NCBI GenBank assembly: GCA_039968605.1
Contig: JBDVPM010000008.1
Location: 372,001 to 436,000 of the forward strand
Source: Alteripontixanthobacter sp.
Lineage (GTDB): Bacteria; Pseudomonadota; Alphaproteobacteria; Sphingomonadales; Sphingomonadaceae
Direction: 5' to 3'
DNA length: 64,000 nt
The number at the start of each line of letters is the position of its first letter. The stretch's first letter is position 1. Below are positions 47,491 to 55,228 of the stretch, in pieces. The notes beneath the pieces are model-generated. The model searched no databases. It worked only from the letters and a program-made list of their open reading frames with translations, and was not told the DNA's origin. The position numbers and the translations under genes are program-made.

Positions 47491-48597
47491 ATGAAAAGCA
47501 TATACATAGCATCGCTCGCCGCTTCGGCTCTCGCCCTGTCGGCCTGTTCGTTCTCCGACGCGGAGGCGGAGGAGGATGGCGCGCCCAAGCAGGCTGCCTC
47601 TGCCGAAAAATCCTCGACCGATGAAAAGATCGGCGAGAATTTCAATGATAAGGAAGGGTATGACGACGAGCAGGAGGCGAGCAAGCCCGAAGCCACCTCC
47701 AAGGACGGCAAGCTGTCCGTCAGCCTGCCCGAAGGCGTCACGCAGAAAATGCTGGGAGAGCGTACCACGCAGAAGATCGCCTTGCAGGTCATGCTCGACC
47801 AGAGCCGCCATTCCCCCGGCGTGATTGATGGGCTGGGCGGCGGCAACACCGACCGCGCGGTGCGTTATTACCGCATGGCCAACGATATGGGCGACAGCAC
47901 CAAGGTCGATGACGAGCTGATGAACGCGCTCTATTCCGATGTCGGCGGCGATATTTTCCGCACTTATACGATTACTCAAAAGGACGTTTCCAGACCGTTC
48001 GAACAAACGCCCGACGGCTTCGAAGCGATGTCGAAGGTAGACAAGCTTGGTTATCAGACGCCGCTGGAGATGCTGGCCGAGCGGTTCCACATGGATCAGG
48101 ATTTCCTCGCCATGCTGAACCCGGATGCGGATTTCGGCAAGGCCGGGACCAAGCTGACCATCGTTAGCCACGGCAACCGCAGCTTCGACAGCAAGATCGC
48201 CCGGATCGAGGTTCGCAAGGGCGAGGCGACGGTGGTCGGGCTGGACGATGCGGGCAAGGTGCTCGTCAGCTATCCCGCCACTATCGGTAGTTCGAGATTT
48301 CCCAGCCCCAGCGGCAAGATGGAAGTCTCGGCGCTAGCGATGGCACCCAATTACACTTTCGATCCGGACAGTCAGAAATGGGGGCCGGACAAGACCTTCA
48401 TCCTGCCGCCGGGGCCGAACAATCCGGTTGGCGGGACGTGGATCGACCTTGGCAAGGATGGCTACGGCATCCACGGTTCGCCCGATCCGCAGCTGATCGC
48501 GAAGACTGCCAGCCATGGCTGCGTGCGGCTGACCAACTGGGATGTGGCGGAGCTGGCCAATGCGGTAAATACGGGTATTCCTGTGGAATTCGTGTAA
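47491..48597 (+). CDS. L,D-transpeptidase lipoprotein (YkuD)
   Basis: A 368-residue envelope enzyme with a lipobox (LSAC, Cys at 19), an acidic linker and a C-terminal YkuD domain. The catalytic motif is complete: GIHGSPDPQLIAKTASHGCVRL, with the Cys nucleophile and the two His. It probably crosslinks peptidoglycan 3-3 or attaches proteins to it. A central LysM-like or peptidoglycan-binding stretch (LAERFHMDQDFLAMLNPD) precedes the catalytic domain. The ATG at 47491 gives a proper lipoprotein signal; the frame is open 32 codons further upstream without one. Confidence 0.9.
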   Translation: MKSIYIASLAASALALSACSFSDAEAEEDGAPKQAASAEKSSTDEKIGENFNDKEGYDDEQEASKPEATSKDGKLSVSLPEGVTQKMLGERTTQKIALQVMLDQSRHSPGVIDGLGGGNTDRAVRYYRMANDMGDSTKVDDELMNALYSDVGGDIFRTYTITQKDVSRPFEQTPDGFEAMSKVDKLGYQTPLEMLAERFHMDQDFLAMLNPDADFGKAGTKLTIVSHGNRSFDSKIARIEVRKGEATVVGLDDAGKVLVSYPATIGSSRFPSPSGKMEVSALAMAPNYTFDPDSQKWGPDKTFILPPGPNNPVGGTWIDLGKDGYGIHGSPDPQLIAKTASHGCVRLTNWDVAELANAVNTGIPVEFV

Positions 48598-48626
48598 CAA
48601 AATCCGCTTGATAACAAGCTTTTCGG

Positions 48627-48660
48627 GGCCTTCGCTGGACAGCCGGCGGAGGCCTCTTTA
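48627..48660 (+). terminator. Probable intrinsic terminator after the L,D-transpeptidase gene
   Basis: GGCCTTCGCTGG is opposed by CCGGCGGAGGCC around a short loop, with one mismatch, followed by TCTTTA. It ends just before the next gene. Confidence 0.65.
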
Positions 48661-48672
48661 GCAAGCGGCCTC

Positions 48673-50046
48673 ATGAAAAAACCTCTTCTCGCGCTCGCCG
48701 CTCTGTCGCTTGTCACCCCCGCCATTGCCCAGTCGTCCGATCCGTTGATCGCAATTGCCGACGAGGCGCTGGAGAGCGACCGGATCGCGTGGGATTTCGT
48801 GGAAGGGATCACCACCGAAGTCGGCCCGCGGCAGGCGGGGACCGAGGCGGAGGCACGCGGCCGGGCCTGGGCCATGGAATGGCTGGCACAGCGCGGTTTC
48901 CAGAATATCGCCGACGAACCGTTCGAGATGGATACCTGGATACCGGGCGATCTGCACCGCGCCGAAGTGGTCGTACCGTATCCCCAACCGCTGGTGATCC
49001 AGCCGCTCGGTGGCAGCGCCTCCACCGGGCCGGAGGGGCTGGTCGCACAGGTCGTCTATTTCGAAAATGCAGCTGCTTTGGCCGAGGCTCCCGAAGGCAG
49101 CCTGACCGGCAAGATCGCCTATATCAGCCACGAAATGCGTCCGAGCATGGATGGTTCGCATTATGGCTTTGCCGGGCCAGCCCGTTGGGTCGGGCCCGGC
49201 ATCGCGGCGAGCAAGGGTGCGGCGGCGACGGTCATCAAGTCGGTTGGCACCGATTATCACCGCAACCCGCATACCGGCGGCACCGGCTTCCCCGATGGGG
49301 TGACCCTCACGCCGGCGGGCGCGCTATCGCTGCCTGATGCGGAAAACCTGGAGCGGATGTTCGAACGCGCCGGAAACCGGCCGATCACGTTGAAGCTGGT
49401 GCTGACTCCGCGCGATATCGGCTCCCAGACCAGCGGCAATGTGGTTGGCGAAATTGTCGGGCGCGACCCTTCGCTACCGCCGGTTCTGCTGGCCTGCCAC
49501 CTCGACAGCTGGTGGAACGCCCCCGGCGCGTTCGACGATGGTGCGGGCTGCGGAATTATCTCGGCCGCTGCACTGAATGTCCAGCGCGCGGACCAACCTC
49601 TGCGCACCATCCGCCTGCTGCTTGCTGGGGCGGAGGAAGTCGGATTGTGGGGCAGCCGTGCCTATAGCGAGGCGCATATCGACGAGCCGATCGCGGTCGC
49701 ATTCGAAAGCGATTTCGGTGCCGACCGGATCTGGCGTTTCGAAACCAATTTCCGCGAGAGCAATCCCGAATTGCATGCGAAACTGGCTGCGTCCGTTGCG
49801 CGGTTCGGTGTCGCCAATTCGGCGATCGTTGCCAGCGGCGGGGCGGATATCAACATCGCACGCGACCAGGGCACCGCCATCATCGACCTGCAGCAGGACG
49901 GTACCCGCTATTTCGACCTGCATCACACGCCGGACGATACGCTGGACAAGATCGATCCGGCCCAGCTGCGCCAGAACGTCGCAGTATGGACGCAGATCGC
50001 CGGGATCCTCGCCAACGAGCCGGGGGCGATCAAAGGCGGCGAATAG
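48673..50046 (+). CDS. Secreted M28-family zinc peptidase
   Basis: A 457-residue exported protein with a signal peptide (MKKPLLALAALSLVTPAIAQ). The M28 zinc site is seen as ACHLDSW, FDDGAG, AGAEEVGLWGS and ESDFGAD, with the last His in DLHHTPDDT. A PA-type insert lies between residues 110 and 200. Such enzymes are aminopeptidases or carboxypeptidase Q-like; exact specificity is unknown. Confidence 0.9.
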   Translation: MKKPLLALAALSLVTPAIAQSSDPLIAIADEALESDRIAWDFVEGITTEVGPRQAGTEAEARGRAWAMEWLAQRGFQNIADEPFEMDTWIPGDLHRAEVVVPYPQPLVIQPLGGSASTGPEGLVAQVVYFENAAALAEAPEGSLTGKIAYISHEMRPSMDGSHYGFAGPARWVGPGIAASKGAAATVIKSVGTDYHRNPHTGGTGFPDGVTLTPAGALSLPDAENLERMFERAGNRPITLKLVLTPRDIGSQTSGNVVGEIVGRDPSLPPVLLACHLDSWWNAPGAFDDGAGCGIISAAALNVQRADQPLRTIRLLLAGAEEVGLWGSRAYSEAHIDEPIAVAFESDFGADRIWRFETNFRESNPELHAKLAASVARFGVANSAIVASGGADINIARDQGTAIIDLQQDGTRYFDLHHTPDDTLDKIDPAQLRQNVAVWTQIAGILANEPGAIKGGE

Positions 50047-50052
50047 CTGCGC

Positions 50053-51444
50053 TCAGCCGAAGCTGCGCCGCATCAGCCGGGGCAGATACAGCAATTGCAG
50101 TACTGCGCGCAAAGCCAGGAATGCCGTGAAGCTGAGCCACAGCCCATCATTGCCAAGCGGCCAGCTAAGCCAGAGCAACACGCCATAGCCCAGCACGGCG
50201 CCCGCCATCGTGCCCAACAGGGCGCGGGTCCAGCTGGCCCCGACATATACTCCGTCCAGCACGAAACTGGCCACGCCCGCAAACGGTATGATCACCAGCC
50301 AGATCGCGCTGCCTTGGGCGATTTCGGCCACGGCAGGGGTGGCGGCGAAACTGGCGAGTATCGGATCGGCCAGCAGCGCAAATACGCCGGCGACAACCAC
50401 CGCCGCGCCCAATCCGCGCCATAATATGGCATAGACATAACCGCCGAAGCCGGCCCGGTCGCGCGCGCCCAACCTTTCCCCATTCAACACCTGCGCGGCA
50501 TTTTCGAACCCGTCGAGCAGCAGCGCAGTGAACACGAATAGCTGGTAGATGATGCCGTTGGCGGCCAGCACTTCCGGGCCGCGCTCCGCGCTGAGCCGGG
50601 TGAGCAGCGCCAGCGCCACCATCAGCACCAGAGTGCGCAGGAACAGGTCTCGATTGACGCTTAGGAACGGCTGCAGCACCTGCCAGCGCAGCACCGCCCG
50701 GTCCCGCAGCGCGGCGAGCAGTTCGCGCCCCGCCACACCCGACAGCACCACAGCGGCCAGCACCGCCAGCTTGGCATATTCGGCGATGAAGCTGGACCAG
50801 CCGATCCCTGCAATATTAAAATCCAGCGCCAGCACGAACCACAGGCCCAAAGCCAGGTTGAGCAGATTATACGCGACCTCGATAGCCAGCACGGCCTTCA
50901 TGCGCCGCTGACCGACCAGGAACCCCATCAGCGCCAGATTGGCCATCACGCCCGGCGCGCTCCAATACCGGATTTCGGCATAGACCTGCGCGGCATCCAG
51001 CACGCGTCCCTCCGCCCCCAGCGCGCCCAGCAGGGCGGGCAGCAGCAGCGGCTTGGCAATCAACAGCAGGGCCGCAATCGTCAGCCCGATAAACAGCGCG
51101 CGCGCCAGCAGCGCAGCCTGTTCCTGCGCGCCGCTCGACCGTCCGCCCCGGGTGCCTGCCTGCGCCACCAGCCCGGTTGTCCCGGTTTTGAGGAAATTCA
51201 TCACCGTAAACAGCACCGCGAACAGCCGCGCGCCGACATCCACCGCGCCTTGAACCGCCGCATCTTCCAGCCGCCCGACGATCCAGATATCGCCGATCCC
51301 GATCAATGCGGTGGCGACATTGGTCAGCATCGCCGGGATGGCAATCACCCAGATGGTCCGACGATCGAGAGTGGGGGAGGCTGGAGGTATCGGGGCCGGA
51401 GCAGGGGGCGGAGCAGGGGGCGGGGCGGAATTCACGGCCTGCAC
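50053..51444 (-). CDS. MATE family efflux transporter (DinF-like)
   Basis: A 463-residue membrane protein with twelve predicted helices. DRRTIWVIAIPAMLTNVATALIGIGDIWIVG at the N-terminus and the repeat half near residue 235 are those of MATE/DinF transporters, which export drugs or metabolites in exchange for Na+ or H+. A Pro/Ala-rich cytoplasmic leader of about 25 residues precedes the first helix. The start is GTG (51444, or 51435). The gene lies against the left end of the island. Confidence 0.88.
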   Translation of the reverse strand: MQAVNSAPPPAPPPAPAPIPPASPTLDRRTIWVIAIPAMLTNVATALIGIGDIWIVGRLEDAAVQGAVDVGARLFAVLFTVMNFLKTGTTGLVAQAGTRGGRSSGAQEQAALLARALFIGLTIAALLLIAKPLLLPALLGALGAEGRVLDAAQVYAEIRYWSAPGVMANLALMGFLVGQRRMKAVLAIEVAYNLLNLALGLWFVLALDFNIAGIGWSSFIAEYAKLAVLAAVVLSGVAGRELLAALRDRAVLRWQVLQPFLSVNRDLFLRTLVLMVALALLTRLSAERGPEVLAANGIIYQLFVFTALLLDGFENAAQVLNGERLGARDRAGFGGYVYAILWRGLGAAVVVAGVFALLADPILASFAATPAVAEIAQGSAIWLVIIPFAGVASFVLDGVYVGASWTRALLGTMAGAVLGYGVLLWLSWPLGNDGLWLSFTAFLALRAVLQLLYLPRLMRRSFG

Positions 51445-51462
51445 GCCCCCAAATCAACAGTG

Positions 51463-51516
<54 letters not shown>

Positions 51517-51583
51517 AGGTTGCTTTCCTCCCCAATTTCCTTCAGTTTCAGAAAGCCCTGCAAAACTAAGGGATATGCACAGG

Positions 51584-51608
51584 TTTGATCTGACTGGGTT
51601 GGATCAAA
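51584..51608. promoter_or_regulatory. Inverted repeat upstream of the integrase
   Basis: TTTGATC (51584-51590) and GATCAAA (51602-51608) form a 7-bp inverted repeat with an 11-base spacer, 52 bases before the integrase ATG. It may be an operator for int or an accessory recombination site. Confidence 0.4.
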
Positions 51609-51615
51609 TTGGACC

Positions 51616-51639
51616 GAAGTGGTTTCATGGTGCTTACCC
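51616..51639 (+). repeat. Candidate integrase arm site, left end
   Basis: GAAGTG-N8-GTGCTTACCC recurs in the same orientation at 59832-59855 near the other end, with identical spacing and 19 of 24 bases equal. Sites of this kind, repeated inside both ends of an element, are what integrases with an N-terminal arm-binding domain recognise. Confidence 0.45.
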
Positions 51640-51659
51640 CGTGCTGACTGGAACCGACA

Positions 51660-52874
51660 ATGCCCAAGCAGAAACTGACGAAACGAACAATCGACGCGAC
51701 TGAACCAACAGGCAAGGAATTTGTCGTTTGGGATACGCAGTTGTCGGGCTTCGGTTTGAAGGTGACCAAGGCCGGATCAAAGTCGTTCATTTATCGCTAT
51801 CGCATGGGAGGGCGGGGCTATCCCGACAAACGCGTAACTATTGGAAGTGTTGGCTCGGGCTTGACTGCCGATGAAGCTCGCAAAAGTGCGGAGCTGAACG
51901 CCTTCAAGGTCCGTCAGGGTATCGACCCCCAGCAGGAGAAGAAGCGCGGGCAGCAAGACGCTCACTCGCTTGCCTTCGACAAATATGTCGAACATTTTGT
52001 CAGCCACGGTTTGGCAAAGGATTGGAAGAAGAGCGGCGGTGAGGCTGCTCGCCTGCTTCGCAGAGAAGCTGTCCCGCAACTTGGCCACAATCCCTTACCT
52101 GAAATCCAGAAGCGGGACGTGACGCGCCTGTTCGACAAGCTGGCGGACCGTCCCGGCATTGCTCGGAACACGGCGACAGCTCTTAGCAAGCTCTTCCGCT
52201 GGGCAGTGGCGAGAGGTGATCTGGCACAATCACCAATGGAGGGCATCCTCTGGCCGGAGAAGGCACCAGTTCGTGCAAGGTATCTTGATGACATCGAAAT
52301 AACGGCTTTGTGGGAGGCCACGCAAGCAATCAGCCACCCATATGCGCGACTGGTCCGTCTCTTGCTCCTGACAGGCCAGAGAAGGGACGAGGTGGGCGAA
52401 ATGGTCTGGGAGGAAGTGGACATTGATGCTCAAGCTTGGTTTCTGCCCGCCGCTCGGGCGAAAAACGGCCAAGCCCATACCGTCCCGTTGGCCGCGGCTG
52501 CTTTGGCAGAGCTGGTGGGACAGGAAATCGAAGGATGCGCGTACGTGTTTACAGCGTCCGGCAGTCAACCGATCCAGAACTGGTCATATTGGAAAAAGAA
52601 GCTGGACCGGGAATTCGACGCAGTGATGGAGGACCGAGGCCACATGCGACCGGAACGTTGGAAGTTGCATGACCTGCGCAGGACCGTGGCGACGGGCATG
52701 CAGCGGATCGGCGTTGCGAACGATGTCGTGGAAGCGTTCCATAATCGGCAGGTTCGGCAGGGTGTTGCGGGCCGATATCAGCATCATGACTACCCCGCCG
52801 AGAAAAAAATGGCGGCAGAAGCGTGGTCAAGTCACCTTATGGCCCTTGTCGCCAAAAGTGATCCAAACCTTTGA
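51660..52874 (+). CDS. int: Tyrosine recombinase/integrase of the island
   Basis: A 404-residue P4-type integrase. The N-terminal Arm-binding (DUF4102-like) domain is seen as LTKRTIDATEPTGKEFVVWDTQLSGFGLKVT. The catalytic domain has R241 (TGQRRDE), H337-x-x-R340 (HDLRR) and the nucleophile tyrosine in GRYQHHDY (Y373, or Y378). It catalyses insertion into and excision from the tRNA-Pro attachment site. The gene starts 143 bases inside the left attachment site and reads inward. Confidence 0.95.
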   Translation: MPKQKLTKRTIDATEPTGKEFVVWDTQLSGFGLKVTKAGSKSFIYRYRMGGRGYPDKRVTIGSVGSGLTADEARKSAELNAFKVRQGIDPQQEKKRGQQDAHSLAFDKYVEHFVSHGLAKDWKKSGGEAARLLRREAVPQLGHNPLPEIQKRDVTRLFDKLADRPGIARNTATALSKLFRWAVARGDLAQSPMEGILWPEKAPVRARYLDDIEITALWEATQAISHPYARLVRLLLLTGQRRDEVGEMVWEEVDIDAQAWFLPAARAKNGQAHTVPLAAAALAELVGQEIEGCAYVFTASGSQPIQNWSYWKKKLDREFDAVMEDRGHMRPERWKLHDLRRTVATGMQRIGVANDVVEAFHNRQVRQGVAGRYQHHDYPAEKKMAAEAWSSHLMALVAKSDPNL

Positions 52875-52888
52875 TTTCATAAGCCGAG

Positions 52889-52955
52889 TTATCCACATGA
52901 ATTTCGCGTGAATTTCGCGGGAATTTCCCGCAAAGTCTGCGTGAATTCTGCGCGA
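52889..52955 (+). promoter_or_regulatory. DnaA box followed by iteron-like repeats
   Basis: TTATCCACA at 52889-52897 is a perfect consensus DnaA box. It is followed by TGAATTTCGCG twice in tandem (52898-52908, 52909-52919), then two variants (GGAATTTCCCG at 52920-52930 and TGAATTCTGCGCG at 52942-52954). The arrangement resembles a small replication origin, and the downstream gene looks like a replication initiator. Arm-type sites for the integrase are an alternative reading. Confidence 0.5.
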
Positions 52956-53017
52956 AAAGATGGGTATCCAAGCATGAAACTCTGTCTAGTTAAGGGGCCG
53001 CACATCGCATGGTGTGT

Positions 53018-53045
53018 GGCGCAATCAGTCAGATTGCGCCTTTTT
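53018..53045 (+). terminator. Intrinsic terminator between int and the AlpA-like gene
   Basis: GGCGCAATC pairs perfectly with GATTGCGCC around AGTCA and is followed by TTTTT. It isolates the integrase transcript from the genes downstream. Confidence 0.88.
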
Positions 53046-53082
53046 CCAACTCCCTGACCGGGGAAGCTAATGAGAGGCCAAA

Positions 53083-53346
53083 ATGCACCAGACCAACTTT
53101 CCACCCAACATGCGGACGCCAGATGCCGCACGCTACCTGAATGTATCATCTAGCCTGCTGGAGAAGATGCGCGTTGCAGGCGGCGGGCCAACCTACTCGA
53201 AAGTCGGACGTGCTGTGCTTTACCGCATGCCTGCATTGGATGCCTGGCTGGTTAAGCAAGAGCGACAGAATACCAGCGACCGCTCCGCTAAGGCACTTCG
53301 CCGAGGAGTGGTTGCTCAGTCGATGGAGGATAACGATGGCCTCTAA
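53083..53346 (+). CDS. AlpA/excisionase-type HTH protein
   Basis: An 87-residue protein with a MerR-like winged helix: MRTPDAARYLNVSSSLLEKMRVAGGGPTYSKVGRAVLYRMPALDAWL. This is the HTH_17/AlpA pattern of excisionases and prophage activators. In this position it may direct excision of the island or control int. AGAGG precedes the ATG. It overlaps the next gene by eleven bases. Confidence 0.85.
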   Translation: MHQTNFPPNMRTPDAARYLNVSSSLLEKMRVAGGGPTYSKVGRAVLYRMPALDAWLVKQERQNTSDRSAKALRRGVVAQSMEDNDGL

Positions 53347-53962
53347 TCGCAGCAAAAAGCGGAAAATAAACGCCAAGGGCCGGAACGAGCATTCGCGGTT
53401 TGTGAAGCTTGATCACTACTTGCTCCAGTCCGATGCATATCGATTGCTATCTCCACCTGCGCGGGCGTTGCTAGTCGAGTTTGTCTACCGGTTCGACGGA
53501 TCGAACATTGGCAGGCTGTTCATGTCGCAACGGGATGCAGCAAATGTTTTGGGAATTCGGACGCACCAGACGGCTGGGAAATATATAGACGAACTCGTTC
53601 GGCGAAGGTTTCTGGAGGTCGTCATGCCCGGCAGTTTCGATTGCAAGCAACGCCATGCAACTGTGTTCAGGCTGACAATGGTGACGAATAGCGATCAGTC
53701 AGGACCGGCGTCGAAGGAGTTTATGCGTATCTCGGTCACCGAGGCTGAAAGGCAACGGCTAGAAAATTCAAAGCCGTCGTGGCTGAATAGTCGGCCAAAC
53801 GGTATGAACGTCCTACCCGTAGGTTACGTTGACGCCATGAACAATCAGCTACGAGATTGCGAAAACAGCCGTATCACCGGGGTGAATGATTGCACCACAT
53901 ATAATATACCAAGGGATGGCGGAGAAACTGCTGAGCCGGGAAGTCAGTGCAACGCTGCGTAG
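53336..53962 (+). CDS. Replication-initiator-like HTH protein
   Basis: A 208-residue basic protein. Residues 1-25 are rich in Lys/Arg (NRSKKRKINAKGRN), and RLLSPPARALLVEFVYRFDGSNIGRLFMSQRDAANVLGI, then TAGKYIDELVRRRFLEVV, look like a winged helix as in replication initiators and replication-related regulators of plasmids and islands. I cannot name the family. GGAGGA at 53325-53330 sets the ATG. The origin-like repeats at 52889-52955 give circumstantial support. Confidence 0.65.
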   Translation: MASNRSKKRKINAKGRNEHSRFVKLDHYLLQSDAYRLLSPPARALLVEFVYRFDGSNIGRLFMSQRDAANVLGIRTHQTAGKYIDELVRRRFLEVVMPGSFDCKQRHATVFRLTMVTNSDQSGPASKEFMRISVTEAERQRLENSKPSWLNSRPNGMNVLPVGYVDAMNNQLRDCENSRITGVNDCTTYNIPRDGGETAEPGSQCNAA

Positions 53963-53964
53963 AA

Positions 53965-54047
53965 TTGACCCCGCCCCACGTGGTGCCAGAAATCTGCTGC
54001 TTCTTAGAAGCGGTTCCATTTAGGGTATCTCGCGGGGCGGGGGTCAA
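53965..54047. mobile_element. 83-bp element with long inverted ends (MITE-like or IS remnant)
   Basis: TTGACCCCGCCCC (53965-53977) and GGGGCGGGGGTCAA (54034-54047) are inverted copies differing by one inserted G. The 56 bases between them have no coding potential. The G+C-rich ends stand out in an otherwise low-G+C island. It may be a miniature transposable element, the joined ends of an insertion sequence, or a very stable hairpin acting as terminator for the gene before it. Confidence 0.45.
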
Positions 54048-54203
54048 ATCCGAGAGTACCTGATCCTGATTACTGATGATGGAATTTTTCAGACTGCTCT
54101 AAACCTCAATCCACCACCATACCGGTCGCGCTTCACGCGGCCGGGAGCTGGCCTCAAAGCGGCGCGCTGAAAGCGTGACGCGACAGGGCAGATCAACTTC
54201 TAA

Positions 54204-54222
54204 GGCCACGCCACGCGTGGCC
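54204..54222 (-). terminator. Probable terminator of the XRE gene
   Basis: GGCCACG and CGTGGCC form a 7-bp stem with a 5-base loop, seven bases beyond the stop of the minus-strand gene. The T run after it is poor, so the call is weak. Confidence 0.4.
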
Positions 54223-54228
54223 GCTTTA

Positions 54229-54642
54229 TCAGTCTATGGTTGCGACCAGCGCAGCCGGATCAAGGCCAAGCGCCACGGCGACATCGGCAAACTCAACAAC
54301 GTCCAGACGTCTTTCGCCAAGCTCGAAGCGTGAAACGAATTGCTGATGTGTTCCTAGGCGGTCCGCCAGCTGCTGTTGCGACAGGCCACACTTCGTCCTC
54401 GCCGCGACAAGCGCAGCGATCAGAGTGCGATATCTCTCGTCATGAAACCCCTTGGCCAAGCCTTGCCACCTGCGTCTAATCAGCAGGTCGTCTCGGCCGT
54501 GTTGATTGATACACAAAAACCGTGTGAAAGATGTCTGCGGTCGCGAATCGGAAAATCTTCTACGCGTCCAGCTGAGAAAGACTTTGTCCTGAGCAGCGGG
54601 CATTAGGAACGGGGAAATGATGGGTAGAGTGATCGATCTCAC
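54229..54642 (-). CDS. XRE-family regulator
   Basis: The C-terminal 75 residues form a clear XRE/Cro helix-turn-helix: LIAALVAARTKCGLSQQQLADRLGTHQQFVSRFELGERRLDVVEFADVAVALGLDP. The N-terminal 60 codons have no recognisable domain and extend over the start of the divergent small gene, so the true start may be internal, for example the TTG at 54459. It is probably the regulator of the island module or of the divergent gene. Confidence 0.75.
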   Translation of the reverse strand: MRSITLPIISPFLMPAAQDKVFLSWTRRRFSDSRPQTSFTRFLCINQHGRDDLLIRRRWQGLAKGFHDERYRTLIAALVAARTKCGLSQQQLADRLGTHQQFVSRFELGERRLDVVEFADVAVALGLDPAALVATID

Positions 54643-54787
54643 AATGGTGGCAGTCTTCCTTTTCGGCTTGGCTGATCTGTTATCGGCCTTCGCTGGTGGA
54701 ATTGGTATAGTCGCGCTTGGGTTTTCGGTGATCTACGCCATTTCCGTTTACGGCATCACGATATTCCGCAGGTTGACTGGCATCTAA
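54617..54787 (+). CDS. Small two-helix membrane protein, unrecognised
   Basis: A 56-residue gene beginning ATGATGGGTAGAGTG, preceded by AGGAACGGGG. The protein has two hydrophobic helices, about 8-24 (MVAVFLFGLADLLSAFA in part) and 28-48 (GIVALGFSVIYAISVYGITIF), then a basic tail (RRLTGI). It is divergent from the XRE gene. The length and topology resemble small toxin or phage-exclusion peptides, but no family is recognised. Confidence 0.55.
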   Translation: MMGRVIDLTMVAVFLFGLADLLSAFAGGIGIVALGFSVIYAISVYGITIFRRLTGI

Positions 54788-55064
54788 CGAATTGCGTTTC
54801 GCCACGCGTTTATCCAAGTGCGTTGTCGGACGATAGCTTCGAAACTTGAGCCGAATTAACACCCTCAGTCTCCATCGATCCTCGCTTCTTTGTTAAATGC
54901 TTGGCGATCCTTTTTTCGATCGCTTCGCCAGTTCTCTCTCGCTTGCGATCTACGATCAAGAGATGACCTCGCCAAACCGAATTGGATCGACAAGTCTGCC
55001 CAAAAAACAGGGCTGCGCGACCGATTAAGCACCATCATAACCAGAGAACGTACGGAGCAATTTG

Positions 55065-55209
55065 CCCTATTTTGTGAGGCCCGATGGGGATTCGATAGGG
55101 CAAGTCTTCCCTATCAAGATTAAGGTGAACGAGATGTCTTCATTTAATTTGGGGGAATATTTGGCCATCCGATTGACTTCCTTATGACAATCGCTTTCTT
55201 GACCCTATC
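55065..55209. promoter_or_regulatory. Cluster of CCCTAT operator-like motifs upstream of herA
   Basis: CCCTATT at 55065-55071, GATAGGG (reverse orientation) at 55094-55100, CCCTATC at 55109-55115 and CCCTATC at 55203-55209. The first and second also form the longer inverted pair TTGCCCTAT/ATAGGGCAA (55062-55070 with 55095-55103), and the second and third form GATAGGG-N8-CCCTATC. The last overlaps the predicted -10, as a repressor site would. Confidence 0.5.
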
Positions 55210-55211
55210 AT
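55184..55211 (+). promoter_or_regulatory. Predicted promoter of the HerA-NurA-methyltransferase operon
   Basis: ATGACA (55184-55189) and TATCAT (55206-55211) are 16 bases apart, each one base away from the consensus. The start codon is 17 bases downstream of the -10, so the leader would be very short. Confidence 0.4.
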
Positions 55212-55228
55212 AACCGACGGAAGACGAT

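Larger units (their letters stand above)
54788..55228. other. 441-base gap before the defence operon
   Basis: No convincing gene is seen. One frame, 54890-55123 on the plus strand, stays open for 77 codons but starts only at TTG and has no ribosome-binding site. The right part holds the repeated CCCTAT motif and the predicted herA promoter. Confidence 0.6.

Noticed and set aside
53141-53335. Upstream extension of the replication-initiator-like frame
   Set aside because: It reads the AlpA-like gene in another frame. GGAGGA at 53325 supports the ATG at 53336.
54890-55123. Possible 77-residue gene before herA
   Set aside because: It begins only at TTG, has no ribosome-binding site, and overlaps the operator-like CCCTAT motifs.
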